48,451 bases of DNA from an uncultured Nocardioidaceae bacterium (GCA_902805845.1 CADCUI010000019.1:1-48451), one strand, 5' to 3'. Shown: positions 30,764 to 39,295, numbered from the stretch's first letter. The notes: generated by a model from the letters alone, not told the origin. Made by a program: numbers and translations.

Positions 30764-30816
30764 GTGCACAAGCGCCGACTCGGGCCGTTTCGGCCGTGCA
30801 CAAGCGCCGACTCGGC
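30764..30816 (+). repeat. Family 1 repeat array, copies 4-5 (plus orientation)
   Basis: Copies at 30764-30784 (last base G instead of C) and 30796-30816, period 32. These have GTGC-AC before the core AAGCGCCGACTCGGC, a two-base difference from copies 1-3. Copy 4 faces copy 3 across 20 nt, and 18 of the 21 positions can pair, forming a very strong hairpin. Copy 5 covers the expected -35 position of ndk. Confidence 0.93.
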
Positions 30817-30832
30817 GGAACCGGGGACGCCG

Positions 30833-30838
30833 TAGGGT
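30833..30838 (+). promoter_or_regulatory. -10 element, leaderless ndk
   Basis: TAGGGT, then 6 nt, then ATG 30845. With a 17-bp spacer the -35 would be 30810-30815, inside repeat copy 5. Confidence 0.52.
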
Positions 30839-30844
30839 GCGGCC

Positions 30845-31273
30845 ATGCCTGCTCAGCCCCCGCCCGTCCAGCGCACGCTCCTCCTCCTCAAGCCCGACGC
30901 CGTACGCCGCGGACTGGTAGGCGCGATCCTGGGGCGGTTCGAGCGTCGGGGCCTGCAGATCGCCGCGATGGAGATGCGGACCATCGACGAGGCGTTGGCC
31001 GACCAGCACTACGCCGAGCACGTCGAGCGCGACTTCTACCCGCCCCTGCGCGCGTTCGTCACCTCCGGGCCGCTGGTCGCCGTGGTTCTCGAGGGTGACG
31101 AGGCGATCGAGGTCGTGAGAGGCATCAACGGTGCCACCGACGGCCGCAAGGCCGCGCCCGGGACCATCCGCGGGGACTTCTCGCTGTCCAACCGGGAGAA
31201 CCTCGTGCACGGCTCGGACTCGGAGGAGTCGGCAGAGCGCGAGATCGGCATCTGGTTCCCCCACCTGGACTGA
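30845..31273 (+). CDS. ndk: Nucleoside diphosphate kinase
   Basis: A 142-residue NDP kinase transferring phosphate from ATP to NDPs. The phosphorylated His122 is in the signature NLVHGSDS (119-126). TLLLLKPDAVRRG and RDFYPPLRAFVTSGPLVAVV (in pieces) are the usual conserved blocks. Length and motifs are normal; the N-terminus carries five or six extra residues (MPAQPPPV). In other actinobacteria ndk follows folC-DUF4233; here it is bracketed on both sides by family 1 repeats and probably has its own leaderless promoter. Confidence 0.97.
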   Translation: MPAQPPPVQRTLLLLKPDAVRRGLVGAILGRFERRGLQIAAMEMRTIDEALADQHYAEHVERDFYPPLRAFVTSGPLVAVVLEGDEAIEVVRGINGATDGRKAAPGTIRGDFSLSNRENLVHGSDSEESAEREIGIWFPHLD

Positions 31274-31309
31274 CGGGGATCACAGGCGCGGTCCCTGGGC
31301 CCGGGCGAC

Positions 31310-31394
31310 GTGCACAAGCGCCGACTCGGCAGGGTTTGCGCGTGCACAAGCGCCGACTCGGCGGGGGTTGGGCGTGCACAAGCGCCGACTCGGC
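31310..31394 (+). repeat. Family 1 repeat array, copies 6-8 (plus orientation)
   Basis: Three identical 21-nt copies at 31310-31330, 31342-31362 and 31374-31394, each GTGC-AC plus the core AAGCGCCGACTCGGC, with 11-nt spacers and a 32-bp period. They begin 36 nt after the ndk stop and end 84 nt before mreB. The orientation is opposite to copies 1-3 upstream of ndk. Confidence 0.93.
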
Positions 31395-31435
31395 GGGGGC
31401 CGCGTGTCCTCCCGGACTGGGACGCTGCTGCTGCT

Positions 31436-31441
31436 TACTCT
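31436..31441 (+). promoter_or_regulatory. Candidate -10 of the mre operon
   Basis: TACTCT, 37 nt before ATG 31479. A start near 31448 would leave a leader of about 30 nt with GGGAG/GAG ribosome-binding bases. The -35 region is not convincing. It lies just downstream of the repeat array. Confidence 0.32.
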
Positions 31442-31478
31442 CCTTCCGAGACGGATGTGACGGGAGTGACGAGCAGCG

Positions 31479-32504
31479 ATGGCCAACAGCCTCATCGGTC
31501 GTGACATGGCCGTCGACCTCGGCACCGCGAACACCCTGGTCTACGTCCGCGGCAAGGGCGTCCTGCTCGACGAGCCCAGCGTCGTGGCGCTCAACACCAG
31601 CACCGGCGAGATTCTCGCCGTCGGCCACGAGGCGAAGCGCATGCTGGGCCGCACGCCCGACAACATCACCGCGATCCGGCCGCTCCAGGACGGCGTCATC
31701 GCCGACTTCGAGTCGACCGAGCAGATGCTGCGGTTCTTCATCCAGCAGGTGCACCGCCGCCGCTACTTCGCCAAGCCTCGGCTCGTCATCTGCGTCCCGA
31801 GCGGCATCACCGCGGTGGAGCAGCGGGCCGTCAAGGAGGCCGGCTACCAGGCCGGCGCCCGCCGCGTCTACATCATCGAGGAGCCGATGGCCGCGGCCAT
31901 CGGCGCGGGACTCCCTGTCCACGAGGCCACCGGCAACATGGTCGTCGACGTCGGTGGCGGCACCACGGAGGTCGCGGTCATCTCCCTCGGCGGCATCGTC
32001 ACCAGCCTGAGCGTGCGTACGGCGGGCGACGACATCGACCAGGCGATCATCGCGTGGATGAAGAAGGAGCACTCGCTCATGCTCGGCGAGCGCACCGCCG
32101 AGGAGATCAAGATGACCCTCGGCACCGCGTTCCCGCTCACCCGGGAACCGGAGGCCGAGGTGCGCGGTCGCGACATGGTGAGCGGGCTGCCCAAGACCGT
32201 CGTCGTCTCCAGCAGCGCGATCCGGCACGCGATCGAGGAACCGCTCAACGACATCATCGACGCCGTCCGCACGACGCTGGACCAGACTCCTCCCGAGCTC
32301 GCCGGCGACATCATGGACCGCGGCGTCGTCCTCACCGGCGGCTCTGCCCTGCTCCGTGGGCTCGACGAGCGGCTCCGGCACGAGACCGGCATGCCGGTCC
32401 ACGTCGCCGAGGAACCCCTCCACTCGGTCGCGATGGGCGCCGGCAAGTGCGTGGAGGAGTTCGAGGCGCTCCAGCAGGTCCTCGTCACCGAGCCCCGGCG
32501 GTGA
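31479..32504 (+). CDS. mreB: Rod shape-determining protein MreB
   Basis: A 341-residue bacterial actin. Phosphate-binding loops are visible as MAVDLGTANTLVYVRGKG (phosphate 1) and MVVDVGGGTTEVAVISLGG (phosphate 2); the adenosine site is VVLTGGSALLRGLDERL. YIIEEPMAAAIGAGL is the conserved hinge. MreB polymerises under the membrane and directs lateral wall synthesis or, in Streptomyces, spore wall assembly. It heads the operon mreB-mreC-mreD-mrdA-rodA. The gap from ndk holds the repeat array and a possible promoter. Confidence 0.98.
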   Translation: MANSLIGRDMAVDLGTANTLVYVRGKGVLLDEPSVVALNTSTGEILAVGHEAKRMLGRTPDNITAIRPLQDGVIADFESTEQMLRFFIQQVHRRRYFAKPRLVICVPSGITAVEQRAVKEAGYQAGARRVYIIEEPMAAAIGAGLPVHEATGNMVVDVGGGTTEVAVISLGGIVTSLSVRTAGDDIDQAIIAWMKKEHSLMLGERTAEEIKMTLGTAFPLTREPEAEVRGRDMVSGLPKTVVVSSSAIRHAIEEPLNDIIDAVRTTLDQTPPELAGDIMDRGVVLTGGSALLRGLDERLRHETGMPVHVAEEPLHSVAMGAGKCVEEFEALQQVLVTEPRR

Positions 32505-32511
32505 CGCCGAC

Positions 32512-33447
32512 ATGTCGGTGAGACGCAACCGGAGAAGCCGCGGCTCGCGGTCCATGCTGGCGGCCCTGGTGCTCGCCAGCCTGACCGCGATCACCGTCGA
32601 CTACCGCGGCGACCAGTCCTCGCCCTTCGACGGTGCCCGGCAGGCGCTCGGCGACCTGCTCGGCCCTGCCCAGGAGCGCGCGGCGGTCGTGGCGCGGCCC
32701 CTGCAGGAGATCCCCGACTTCTTCACCTCCAACAGGTCCCTGCGTGCCGACATCGCCCACCTGCAGGCGGAGAACGCGAACCTCCGCGGACAGGTCGCGG
32801 CCACCGGGTCGCTGCGCTACCGGGCCGCGGAGCTCGACGGCCTCCTGCAGGCCTCGCAGCGCACCGAGCTCGCCCTGGTGCCGGCACGGGTGGTGGCGAT
32901 GGGACCGGCGCAGTCGTTCTCCCGCACCGTCACCATCGACGCCGGGACCTCCTCGGGCGTCCGCGCCGACATGACCGTGCTGAACAACGACGGCCTGGTG
33001 GGGCGGGTCATCTCCGCGGGCCGCGGCACGGCGACCGTGCTCCTGATCGTCGACCGGGAGTCGGTGGTGGGAGCCCGGCTCGGCTCCAACGCCGAGGTCG
33101 GGTTCCTGAGCGGACGCGGGGATCTCGACCGTGACGGCCGTCTCGACCTCGACCTCGTGGACAACTCGGAGACACCGGGCAAGGACGACACCGTCGTCAC
33201 CTGGGGGAGCCGCAACGGCACGCCGTACGTCGCCGGGGTGCCGATCGGCTCCGTCGACGCGGTCTACTCCAGCCCTCGCGAGCAGGCGAAGCACGCGGTC
33301 ATCGAGCCCTTCGTCGACTTCTCGTCCCTCGACCTGGTCGGGATCGTCGTGCCCGCGGGCACCGACGGGGACCGCCCGGTGATCCGTACCGGGGAGGTGT
33401 CGACCCCGCCGTCGCGCGAGTCGACCGACCGGCAGGAGGTGCGCTGA
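32512..33447 (+). CDS. mreC: Rod shape-determining protein MreC
   Basis: A 311-residue protein. A basic N-terminus (MSVRRNRRSRGSRS) precedes one membrane helix (MLAALVLASLTAITV), then a coiled-coil (ADIAHLQAENANLRGQVAATG) and the two beta-barrel domains in the outer space (VVAMGPAQSFSRTVTIDAGTSSGV, MTVLNNDGLVGRVISAGRGTATVLLI in pieces). It links MreB to the penicillin-binding protein. ATG 32512 is 7 nt after the mreB stop. The C-terminal tail (STPPSRESTDRQEVR) is disordered. Confidence 0.95.
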   Translation: MSVRRNRRSRGSRSMLAALVLASLTAITVDYRGDQSSPFDGARQALGDLLGPAQERAAVVARPLQEIPDFFTSNRSLRADIAHLQAENANLRGQVAATGSLRYRAAELDGLLQASQRTELALVPARVVAMGPAQSFSRTVTIDAGTSSGVRADMTVLNNDGLVGRVISAGRGTATVLLIVDRESVVGARLGSNAEVGFLSGRGDLDRDGRLDLDLVDNSETPGKDDTVVTWGSRNGTPYVAGVPIGSVDAVYSSPREQAKHAVIEPFVDFSSLDLVGIVVPAGTDGDRPVIRTGEVSTPPSRESTDRQEVR

Positions 33448-33448
33448 C

Positions 33449-33961
33449 ATGCCGCTCGCCCGGTCCGCAGCCTTCCTGGTCCTGCTCCTGGTCGCCGTCG
33501 TGCTCCAGGTCAGCTTCTTCGGCTACTTCGCCTGGGACGGCGTGGTGCCGAACCTCGTCCTGCTCGTCGTCGTCGCCGCCGGCCTGACGCGCGGTCCTGA
33601 GGTGGCGGCCCTGATCGGCTTCGCCGGGGGCCTGGCGGTCGACCTGGTGCCGCCCGCGGACCACGTGGCGGGCCGGTGGGCGCTGGCGCTGGTGCTGGTC
33701 GGCTACCTCGCCGGCCGAGTGCGCCAGGACTCCGGGCGCTCCTCCCTGGTGGCGCTGGGCACGGTCGCTGCCTGCTCCTTCGTCGGCACGTCGGTGTTCG
33801 CGCTGTCCGGGATGCTGCTCCACGACCCGTCGATCCCGGTGACCGAGGCGCTGCGCGTCATCCCCGCCGCCCTCCTCTACGACCTCCTCATGGCGCCGTT
33901 CGTGCTGCCGCCGCTGCTCCGGCTGTTCCGGCGGCTGCGCCCGGCGCAGGTCGCCTACTGA
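33449..33961 (+). CDS. mreD: Rod shape-determining protein MreD
   Basis: A 170-residue integral membrane protein with five or so helices (AFLVLLLVAVVLQVSFFGYFA, NLVLLVVVAAGL, EVAALIGFAGGLAVDLVPPA, WALALVLVGYLAGR, VALGTVAACSFVGTSVFAL). The LIGFAGGLAVDL motif is the MreD signature. ATG 33449 follows the mreC stop by one base. It belongs to the elongasome scaffold together with MreC. Confidence 0.92.
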   Translation: MPLARSAAFLVLLLVAVVLQVSFFGYFAWDGVVPNLVLLVVVAAGLTRGPEVAALIGFAGGLAVDLVPPADHVAGRWALALVLVGYLAGRVRQDSGRSSLVALGTVAACSFVGTSVFALSGMLLHDPSIPVTEALRVIPAALLYDLLMAPFVLPPLLRLFRRLRPAQVAY

Positions 33962-33981
33962 AGGCCCGGGTTCCTCGACGC

Positions 33982-36153
33982 ATGGCGACCCTGACCACCT
34001 ACCGCGCCGACCCGGCCGGCCGGCCACCCGGCGGCCGCATGCGCACCGCCACCAAGGGCCGGCTGCGGCTCGGCGTCATCCAGGTCCTCGTCCTCACGCT
34101 GTTCCTCACGCTGTTCGGGCGGCTGTGGTACCTCCAGGTCTTCACCGGCGACGACTACCGCGCCAAGGCCGCTGACCAGTCGATCCGCGACATCGTGGTC
34201 CAGCCGGCTCGCGGGCTGGTCGTCGACGACATGGGCCGACCGCTGGTGGCGAACCGCACCTCGTGGGTGGTCACCGTCGACCGGACACTGCTGCAGCGGA
34301 TGGACGACCAGGTCCAGCGCCGGCTGCTCCGCCGGATCGCGGGCTCCGTCGACCTGCCTTTCGCGACGGTCCGTGAGCGGACGCTGCTGTGCGGTCAGCC
34401 GGGCTCGATCGCCGGCACCTGCTGGAACGGCTCGCCCTACCAACCGGTCCCGGTCGCCAAGGACATCAAGCAGCAGACCGCGCTGATGATCATGGAGCAG
34501 AACGAGGACTTCCCCGCGGTCATCGTCGAGGCGCAGAACGTCCGCGCGTACCCCTCGCCGTACGGCATCAACGCCGCGCACCTCCTGGGCTACCTCAGCC
34601 CGATCACCGAGGCGGAGCTCGACCAGGCGACCGAGGACGAGGACGTGTCGGTCCACGGCGCCTCGGTCGTGGGCCGCGCCGGCCTGGAGAGGCAGTACGA
34701 CGAGTACCTGCGCGGGCTCCCCGGCTACAAGCAGGTCGCGGTCGACTCCATGGGCAGGGTGCTCGGGGACTCCGGCGAGATCGAGGGGCGGGTCGGCGAC
34801 ACGCTGGTCACCTCGATCGACGCCCGGGTGCAGGCGGTCGTGGAGCGGCAGCTCGCCACCACCATCGCCACAGCGCGGCGCACCGTCGACACGGTCACCG
34901 GCCGTCCCTACGCCGCGGACAGCGGGGCCGCGGTCGTGCTCGAGGCCGACACCGGCCGCGTCGTCGCGATGGCCAGCCAGCCGACGTACGACCCCGGCGT
35001 CTGGGTGGGCGGCATCAAGAAGAGCGAGCTGGCCCGGCTCTACTCGGGCGCCGCGGGCACGCCGCTGCTCTCCCGCGCCACCCAGGGGCAGTTCGCGCCC
35101 GGCTCCACGTGGAAGCCGTTCATGACCGCGGGCGCGCTGCAGAACGGCTACGGCCACGACGCCCGGCTGGACTGCTCCTCGGGGTTCCAGGTCGGCAACC
35201 GGGTCTTCAAGAACTACGAGTCGGGCGCCTACGGCTACATCGGCTTCCAGAAGGCTCTGGAGGTCTCCTGCAACACCTTCTTCTACCGGCTGGGCTTCGG
35301 CTACTGGCAGAAGTACGGCTCCGACGTCGACGACGTGAAGGCCTTCGACCCGCTGGTCGAGATCGCCAAGACGTTCGGGTTCGGCACCGAGACCGGCGTC
35401 GACCTTCCCGGCGAGGCGGCCGGCCGGATCGCCGACCGCCGGTGGAAGCGCGCCTACTACGAGTCGATGAAGGACTACTACTGCAAGGTGGGCAAGGAGG
35501 AGGGCTCGGACTTCCTGCACCGGTTCGCGCGCGAGTTCTGCCTCGAGGGGTACGCCTACCGAGCCGGCGACGCGGTCAACTTCGCGATCGGCCAGGGCGA
35601 CACGATCGTCACGCCGCTGCAGCTGGCGCGGGCGTACGGCGCGCTGGCCAACGGCGGCACGCTCTACGAGCCGCGGGTGGCCAAGGCGATCGTGAGCCCC
35701 GACGGCACGGTGGTCCGCGAGATCAAGCCGTCGGTGCAGGCCCGGCTCGACATCCCGGGTGGTGACGTGTCCTTCATCGACACCGCGCTTCGCGGCGTCG
35801 CCAGTGAGGGGACGATGGCCTGGCGTCTGGAGGGCTTCCCCCTCGACAAGGTGACGATCCGGGCCAAGACCGGCTCCGCCGAGGTCTACGGCAAGCAGAG
35901 CACGTCGTGGGTCGCGTCGTACACCGAGGACTACGTCGTGGTGATGATGGTGTCTCAGGGTGGCACCGGCTCGGGGACCTCCGGCCCCGCCATCCGCACG
36001 ATCTACGAGAGCCTCTACGGGATCCGCGGCGAGAAGATCCGACCGGACACCTCGCTCATCCCCGGCGTGCTGCCCCCGATGGATCTGCCGGTCTTCGCCC
36101 GCGACGGCTCGATCCTGCCGCCCGCCACCGACCCCCGCGGGAACAACTCATGA
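33982..36153 (+). CDS. mrdA: Penicillin-binding protein 2 (elongasome transpeptidase)
   Basis: A 723-residue class B PBP. A single N-terminal helix (LGVIQVLVLTLFLTLFGRLWYLQ) anchors it. The PBP dimerisation domain follows (IVVQPARGLVVDDMGRPLVANRTSW). The transpeptidase domain has S375-T-W-K378 (PGSTWKPF), S429-C-N431 and K629-T-G631. It cross-links peptidoglycan with RodA as glycosyltransferase partner. An insertion in the transpeptidase region (KRAYYESMKDYYCKVGKEEGSDF) carries extra Cys residues and is long compared with E. coli PBP2. ATG 33982 is 20 nt after mreD. The stop overlaps the rodA start (ATGA). Confidence 0.96.
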   Translation: MATLTTYRADPAGRPPGGRMRTATKGRLRLGVIQVLVLTLFLTLFGRLWYLQVFTGDDYRAKAADQSIRDIVVQPARGLVVDDMGRPLVANRTSWVVTVDRTLLQRMDDQVQRRLLRRIAGSVDLPFATVRERTLLCGQPGSIAGTCWNGSPYQPVPVAKDIKQQTALMIMEQNEDFPAVIVEAQNVRAYPSPYGINAAHLLGYLSPITEAELDQATEDEDVSVHGASVVGRAGLERQYDEYLRGLPGYKQVAVDSMGRVLGDSGEIEGRVGDTLVTSIDARVQAVVERQLATTIATARRTVDTVTGRPYAADSGAAVVLEADTGRVVAMASQPTYDPGVWVGGIKKSELARLYSGAAGTPLLSRATQGQFAPGSTWKPFMTAGALQNGYGHDARLDCSSGFQVGNRVFKNYESGAYGYIGFQKALEVSCNTFFYRLGFGYWQKYGSDVDDVKAFDPLVEIAKTFGFGTETGVDLPGEAAGRIADRRWKRAYYESMKDYYCKVGKEEGSDFLHRFAREFCLEGYAYRAGDAVNFAIGQGDTIVTPLQLARAYGALANGGTLYEPRVAKAIVSPDGTVVREIKPSVQARLDIPGGDVSFIDTALRGVASEGTMAWRLEGFPLDKVTIRAKTGSAEVYGKQSTSWVASYTEDYVVVMMVSQGGTGSGTSGPAIRTIYESLYGIRGEKIRPDTSLIPGVLPPMDLPVFARDGSILPPATDPRGNNS

Positions 36154-37361
36154 GCCTGACCCAGTACCGTCCGCGCACGATCCGGCCGGAGTCGACGTTC
36201 GCCCGGGTGCCGCGGCTGGACTGGGTGCTGCTGCTGGCCGCCATCGCGCTGCTGGCGCTGGGCGCCCTCCTGGTGTGGTCGGCGACCGCGCAGCGGGACG
36301 CGCTGACCGGGGGAGACCCGCAGGCGTTCCTGCGCAGGCACCTGGTCAACATCGCGATCGGCGTGGTGCTCTCGGTGCTGGTGGCGGCGACCGACCACCG
36401 CTGGGTGCGCATCCTGGCACCCGCGGTGTACGCCGCATCGCTGCTCGGCCTGGTCGCGGTGCTGGTCATGGGCACCACGATCAACGGCTCCCGGTCCTGG
36501 ATCGTGGTGGCCGGGATGTCGATCCAGCCCGCGGAGTTCGCCAAGCTGTCGGTGGTCATCGGGATGGCGCTGATCGTGGCCGAGCGCACCGAGGGATCCT
36601 GGCGGCAGCGCGAGGTGCGCCACCTCGACGTGCTCGGGATGCTGGCCGTCGCGGCGCTTCCCGCGCTCCTCATCCTCCTGCAGCCCGACCTGGGCACCAT
36701 GCTGGTGCTGCTGGCCACGGTGTTCGGGGTGATCGCCGCCTCGGGCGCCCCCCGGCGGTGGCTGGTCGCGCTGGCGGCCGGGGGAGTCGCGCTGGCGACC
36801 GTGGCCGTGCACGCCGGTGTGCTCAAGGCCTACCAGATCGACCGGTTCCTGGCCTTCATGGACCCGACGCTGGACCCCCGCGGCGCCGGCTACAACACCG
36901 AGCAGGCGCGCATCGCGATCGGCAACGGCGGCGTCTTCGGCCAGGGGCTGTTCAACGGCTCGCAGACGCGGGCCGGCTTCGTGCCCGAGCAGCAGACCGA
37001 CTTCATCTTCACCGTCGCGGGGGAGGAGCTCGGCCTGGTGGGTGCCGGCGTGGTCATCGCGCTGCTCGGGGTGGTGCTGTGGCGGGCGCTGACCATCGCG
37101 TCCCAGGCGGGCGACGTCTTCGGCCGGCTGGTCGCGGCGGGGGTGGCGTGCTGGCTGGGCTTCCAGAGCTTCCAGAACATCGGCATGTGCCTGGGCATCA
37201 TGCCGGTCACCGGCGTACCGCTGCCGCTCGTGTCGTACGGCGGGTCCTCGATGTTCGCCACGCTGATGGCGATCGGCCTGCTGCAGACGATCCACCTGCG
37301 CACCCAGCGGTCGAGGGGGCTGGGCTATGCCCAGTCGCGCCTGGAGCGCTCGCGCTTCTGA
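36150..37361 (+). CDS. rodA: RodA peptidoglycan glycosyltransferase (SEDS family)
   Basis: A 403-residue SEDS polymerase with about ten membrane helices. The extracellular loop FMDPTLDPRGAGYNTEQARIAIGNGGVFGQG (in pieces) contains the conserved catalytic Asp of the DP motif. VPEQQTDFIFTVAGEELGLVG and PVTGVPLPLVSYGGSSM are the standard SEDS signatures. It polymerises lipid II while PBP2 cross-links. ATG 36150 overlaps the mrdA stop by four bases, so the two partners are translationally coupled. Confidence 0.96.
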   Translation: MSLTQYRPRTIRPESTFARVPRLDWVLLLAAIALLALGALLVWSATAQRDALTGGDPQAFLRRHLVNIAIGVVLSVLVAATDHRWVRILAPAVYAASLLGLVAVLVMGTTINGSRSWIVVAGMSIQPAEFAKLSVVIGMALIVAERTEGSWRQREVRHLDVLGMLAVAALPALLILLQPDLGTMLVLLATVFGVIAASGAPRRWLVALAAGGVALATVAVHAGVLKAYQIDRFLAFMDPTLDPRGAGYNTEQARIAIGNGGVFGQGLFNGSQTRAGFVPEQQTDFIFTVAGEELGLVGAGVVIALLGVVLWRALTIASQAGDVFGRLVAAGVACWLGFQSFQNIGMCLGIMPVTGVPLPLVSYGGSSMFATLMAIGLLQTIHLRTQRSRGLGYAQSRLERSRF

Positions 37362-37375
37362 CCGGACGAACGTCC

Positions 37376-37423
37376 CGATAAGGGCATATGGTCCCGCCCC
37401 GACGTGCTCTCCGGACCTTATCG
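37376..37423 (+). promoter_or_regulatory. Spaced inverted repeat upstream of the subtilase gene
   Basis: CGATAAGG (37376-37383) and CCTTATCG (37416-37423), perfect 8-bp arms with 32 nt between. It lies 15 nt after the rodA stop and 82 nt before the subtilase start. It may be an operator pair or terminator. The right arm lies in GGACCTTA, also found before the exported protein at 10754. Confidence 0.4.
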
Positions 37424-37505
37424 CTGCGCCAAGGTGTCCGTAATGTCACTAACGTCCACCTCTGCCGAGGCGAGGACCTCCTGACGACGTTCACCAGGGA
37501 AAGAC

Positions 37506-39227
37506 ATGTCTTCTGACTTGACCGGGCGTGCCGCGACGGTGCTCGGGGCCGCGCTCGCGGCCGTGGCTGCGCTTGCGCTGACGCCGTCGACCGCCACCGC
37601 CGCCCAGTCCGACACAGACCGGGATCCGCTCCGGCGTGCGCCGGTCATCGGGGCCGACGCGGAGTCCGTGGTGCCCGGGAACTACATCGTCGTGCTCCGG
37701 CCGCAGCGCGCGGCAGCAGGCGCCTCCTCGACGGCGGCCCGGCAGGCGATCGGAGCGGGTGGTCGGGTCACCCACCAGTACGGCTCGACGCTGGAGGGGT
37801 TCGCGGCGCACCTCCCCGCTCGGGCGGTCGAGGCGCTCCGCACGAACCCCGACGTGGCCTACATCGAGGCCGACCAGCGGGTGTCGGCGTCGACGACCCA
37901 GGGCGGCGCCACGTGGGGGCTCGACCGGATCGACCAGCGCGGCCGACGCGTCGACGGCAGCTACACCTACGACCGGACCGGGACCGGCGTGACCGCCTAC
38001 GTCATCGACACCGGCGTCCAGGCCGGGCACGCGCAGTTCGGGGGACGCGTCCTCGGGGGTTTCACCGCGGTGGCCGACGGGCGCGGCACCGCGGACTGCA
38101 ACGGGCACGGGACCCACGTGGCGGGGACGGTCGGCGGCAGGACCTACGGTGTCGCAAAGCGGGTGACGATCCGCCCGGTGCGGGTGCTCAACTGCCAGGG
38201 ATCCGGCACGATGTCGAAGGTCATCGCCGGCATCGACTGGGTGACGAGCCACCACACGGGGAGCTCCCCGGCAGTGGCGAACATGAGCCTGGGCGCCGGC
38301 GCGTCACCGGCCCTCGACGCAGCGGTCGCCAGGTCGATCGCGGACGGCGTGACCTACGTGGTCGCCGCCGGCAACGACGGCGAGGACGCCTGCGGCTCCT
38401 CTCCGGCGCGGGCCCCGGCGGCCGTCACGGTCGCGGCCACCACCAAGCAGGACGCCCGAGCCCCCTACTCGAACTTCGGGCCGTGCGTGGATCTCTTCGC
38501 GCCCGGTTCCGGCATCACCTCCGCCTGGCCGGACGGCACGCGCGCCACCCAGGTCCTGAGCGGCACGTCGATGGCCGCCCCCCATGTCGCCGGTGCTGCG
38601 GCGCTCTACCTCCAGGCCTTTCCGTCCGCGCCGCCGGCAGCGGTGGGACGAGCCCTCGCGTCCACCGGCACGGCCGGGGTGGTGGCCGGTCGAGGCGCCG
38701 GTTCTCCCGACCGGTTGCTCTTCTCCCGCGTCGACTCCGCGCCCGTCTCCCCGCCAGTCCCTCCGCCAGGCACAGAGAACCTCCTCCAGAACCCGGGCTT
38801 CGAGTCGGGGCCGGTGGGCTGGGAGGCCAGCGGCGACCTCGTCGGCAGTGGCCCCGACCGGCCCGCGAGGACCGGCAGCTGGACGGCCCGGCTCGGCGGG
38901 CACGGCGTCGAGGACACCGACACGCTGGCACAGGTGGTCAGCATCCCCGGCGCGCCGTCGGCGACCCTGTCACTCCACGTCGACGTCCGGAGCGAGGAGC
39001 CGGCTGACATGGACTTCGACTACCTCCGCGTCGAGGCGCTGGTGAACGGCAGGGCGGTCAACGTCGGGCTGCTCTCCAACCGCCACCAGGGTGGTTCCTT
39101 CGTACGGCACGCCCTCGACATGAGTCGCTTCACCGGCAGGACCATCACCCTGCGGTTCACCAGCGTCGAGGACGCCAGCCTGGCCACGAGCTTCGTCATC
39201 GACGACACCGAGCTGGTCACCGGCTGA
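37506..39227 (+). CDS. Exported subtilisin-like serine protease (S8) with C-terminal beta domain
   Basis: A 573-residue secreted protease. A signal peptide ([19 protein letters not shown]) ends near residue 37. The I9-type propeptide spans about 55-120 ([10 protein letters not shown], then [28 protein letters not shown]-like). The catalytic domain has Asp168 (YVIDTGV), His201 (NGHGTHVAG) and Ser355 ([12 protein letters not shown]). The C-terminal 150 residues (from about 425, [15 protein letters not shown]) form a jelly-roll carbohydrate-binding-like domain typical of extracellular hydrolases. GGGAAAG precedes the ATG at about 6 nt. It lies between rodA and the radical SAM genes and is not part of the conserved block; it probably has its own promoter. 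Confidence 0.95.
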   Translation: MSSDLTGRAATVLGAALAAVAALALTPSTATAAQSDTDRDPLRRAPVIGADAESVVPGNYIVVLRPQRAAAGASSTAARQAIGAGGRVTHQYGSTLEGFAAHLPARAVEALRTNPDVAYIEADQRVSASTTQGGATWGLDRIDQRGRRVDGSYTYDRTGTGVTAYVIDTGVQAGHAQFGGRVLGGFTAVADGRGTADCNGHGTHVAGTVGGRTYGVAKRVTIRPVRVLNCQGSGTMSKVIAGIDWVTSHHTGSSPAVANMSLGAGASPALDAAVARSIADGVTYVVAAGNDGEDACGSSPARAPAAVTVAATTKQDARAPYSNFGPCVDLFAPGSGITSAWPDGTRATQVLSGTSMAAPHVAGAAALYLQAFPSAPPAAVGRALASTGTAGVVAGRGAGSPDRLLFSRVDSAPVSPPVPPPGTENLLQNPGFESGPVGWEASGDLVGSGPDRPARTGSWTARLGGHGVEDTDTLAQVVSIPGAPSATLSLHVDVRSEEPADMDFDYLRVEALVNGRAVNVGLLSNRHQGGSFVRHALDMSRFTGRTITLRFTSVEDASLATSFVIDDTELVTG

Positions 39228-39295
39228 CCACGGCCGGTCGCGTCGCGAGCGCGGCGTACCCTGATCGGGTCCTGTCGCCGAGCCCGAGGTTCCCC

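Noticed and set aside
30661-31394. CRISPR array
   Set aside because: Repeats are 21 nt with 10-11-nt spacers, in two orientations, and no cas genes are near. Spacers are too short to guide.
31310-31394. Short proteins encoded by the family 1 repeats (for example VHKRRLG runs)
   Set aside because: The open frames exist only because the repeat lacks stops; they have no start context and the repeat units differ in frame because of 32-bp spacing.
31310-31478. Riboswitch in the mreB leader
   Set aside because: The sequence is accounted for by three repeat copies and a short leader; no known aptamer motif is visible.
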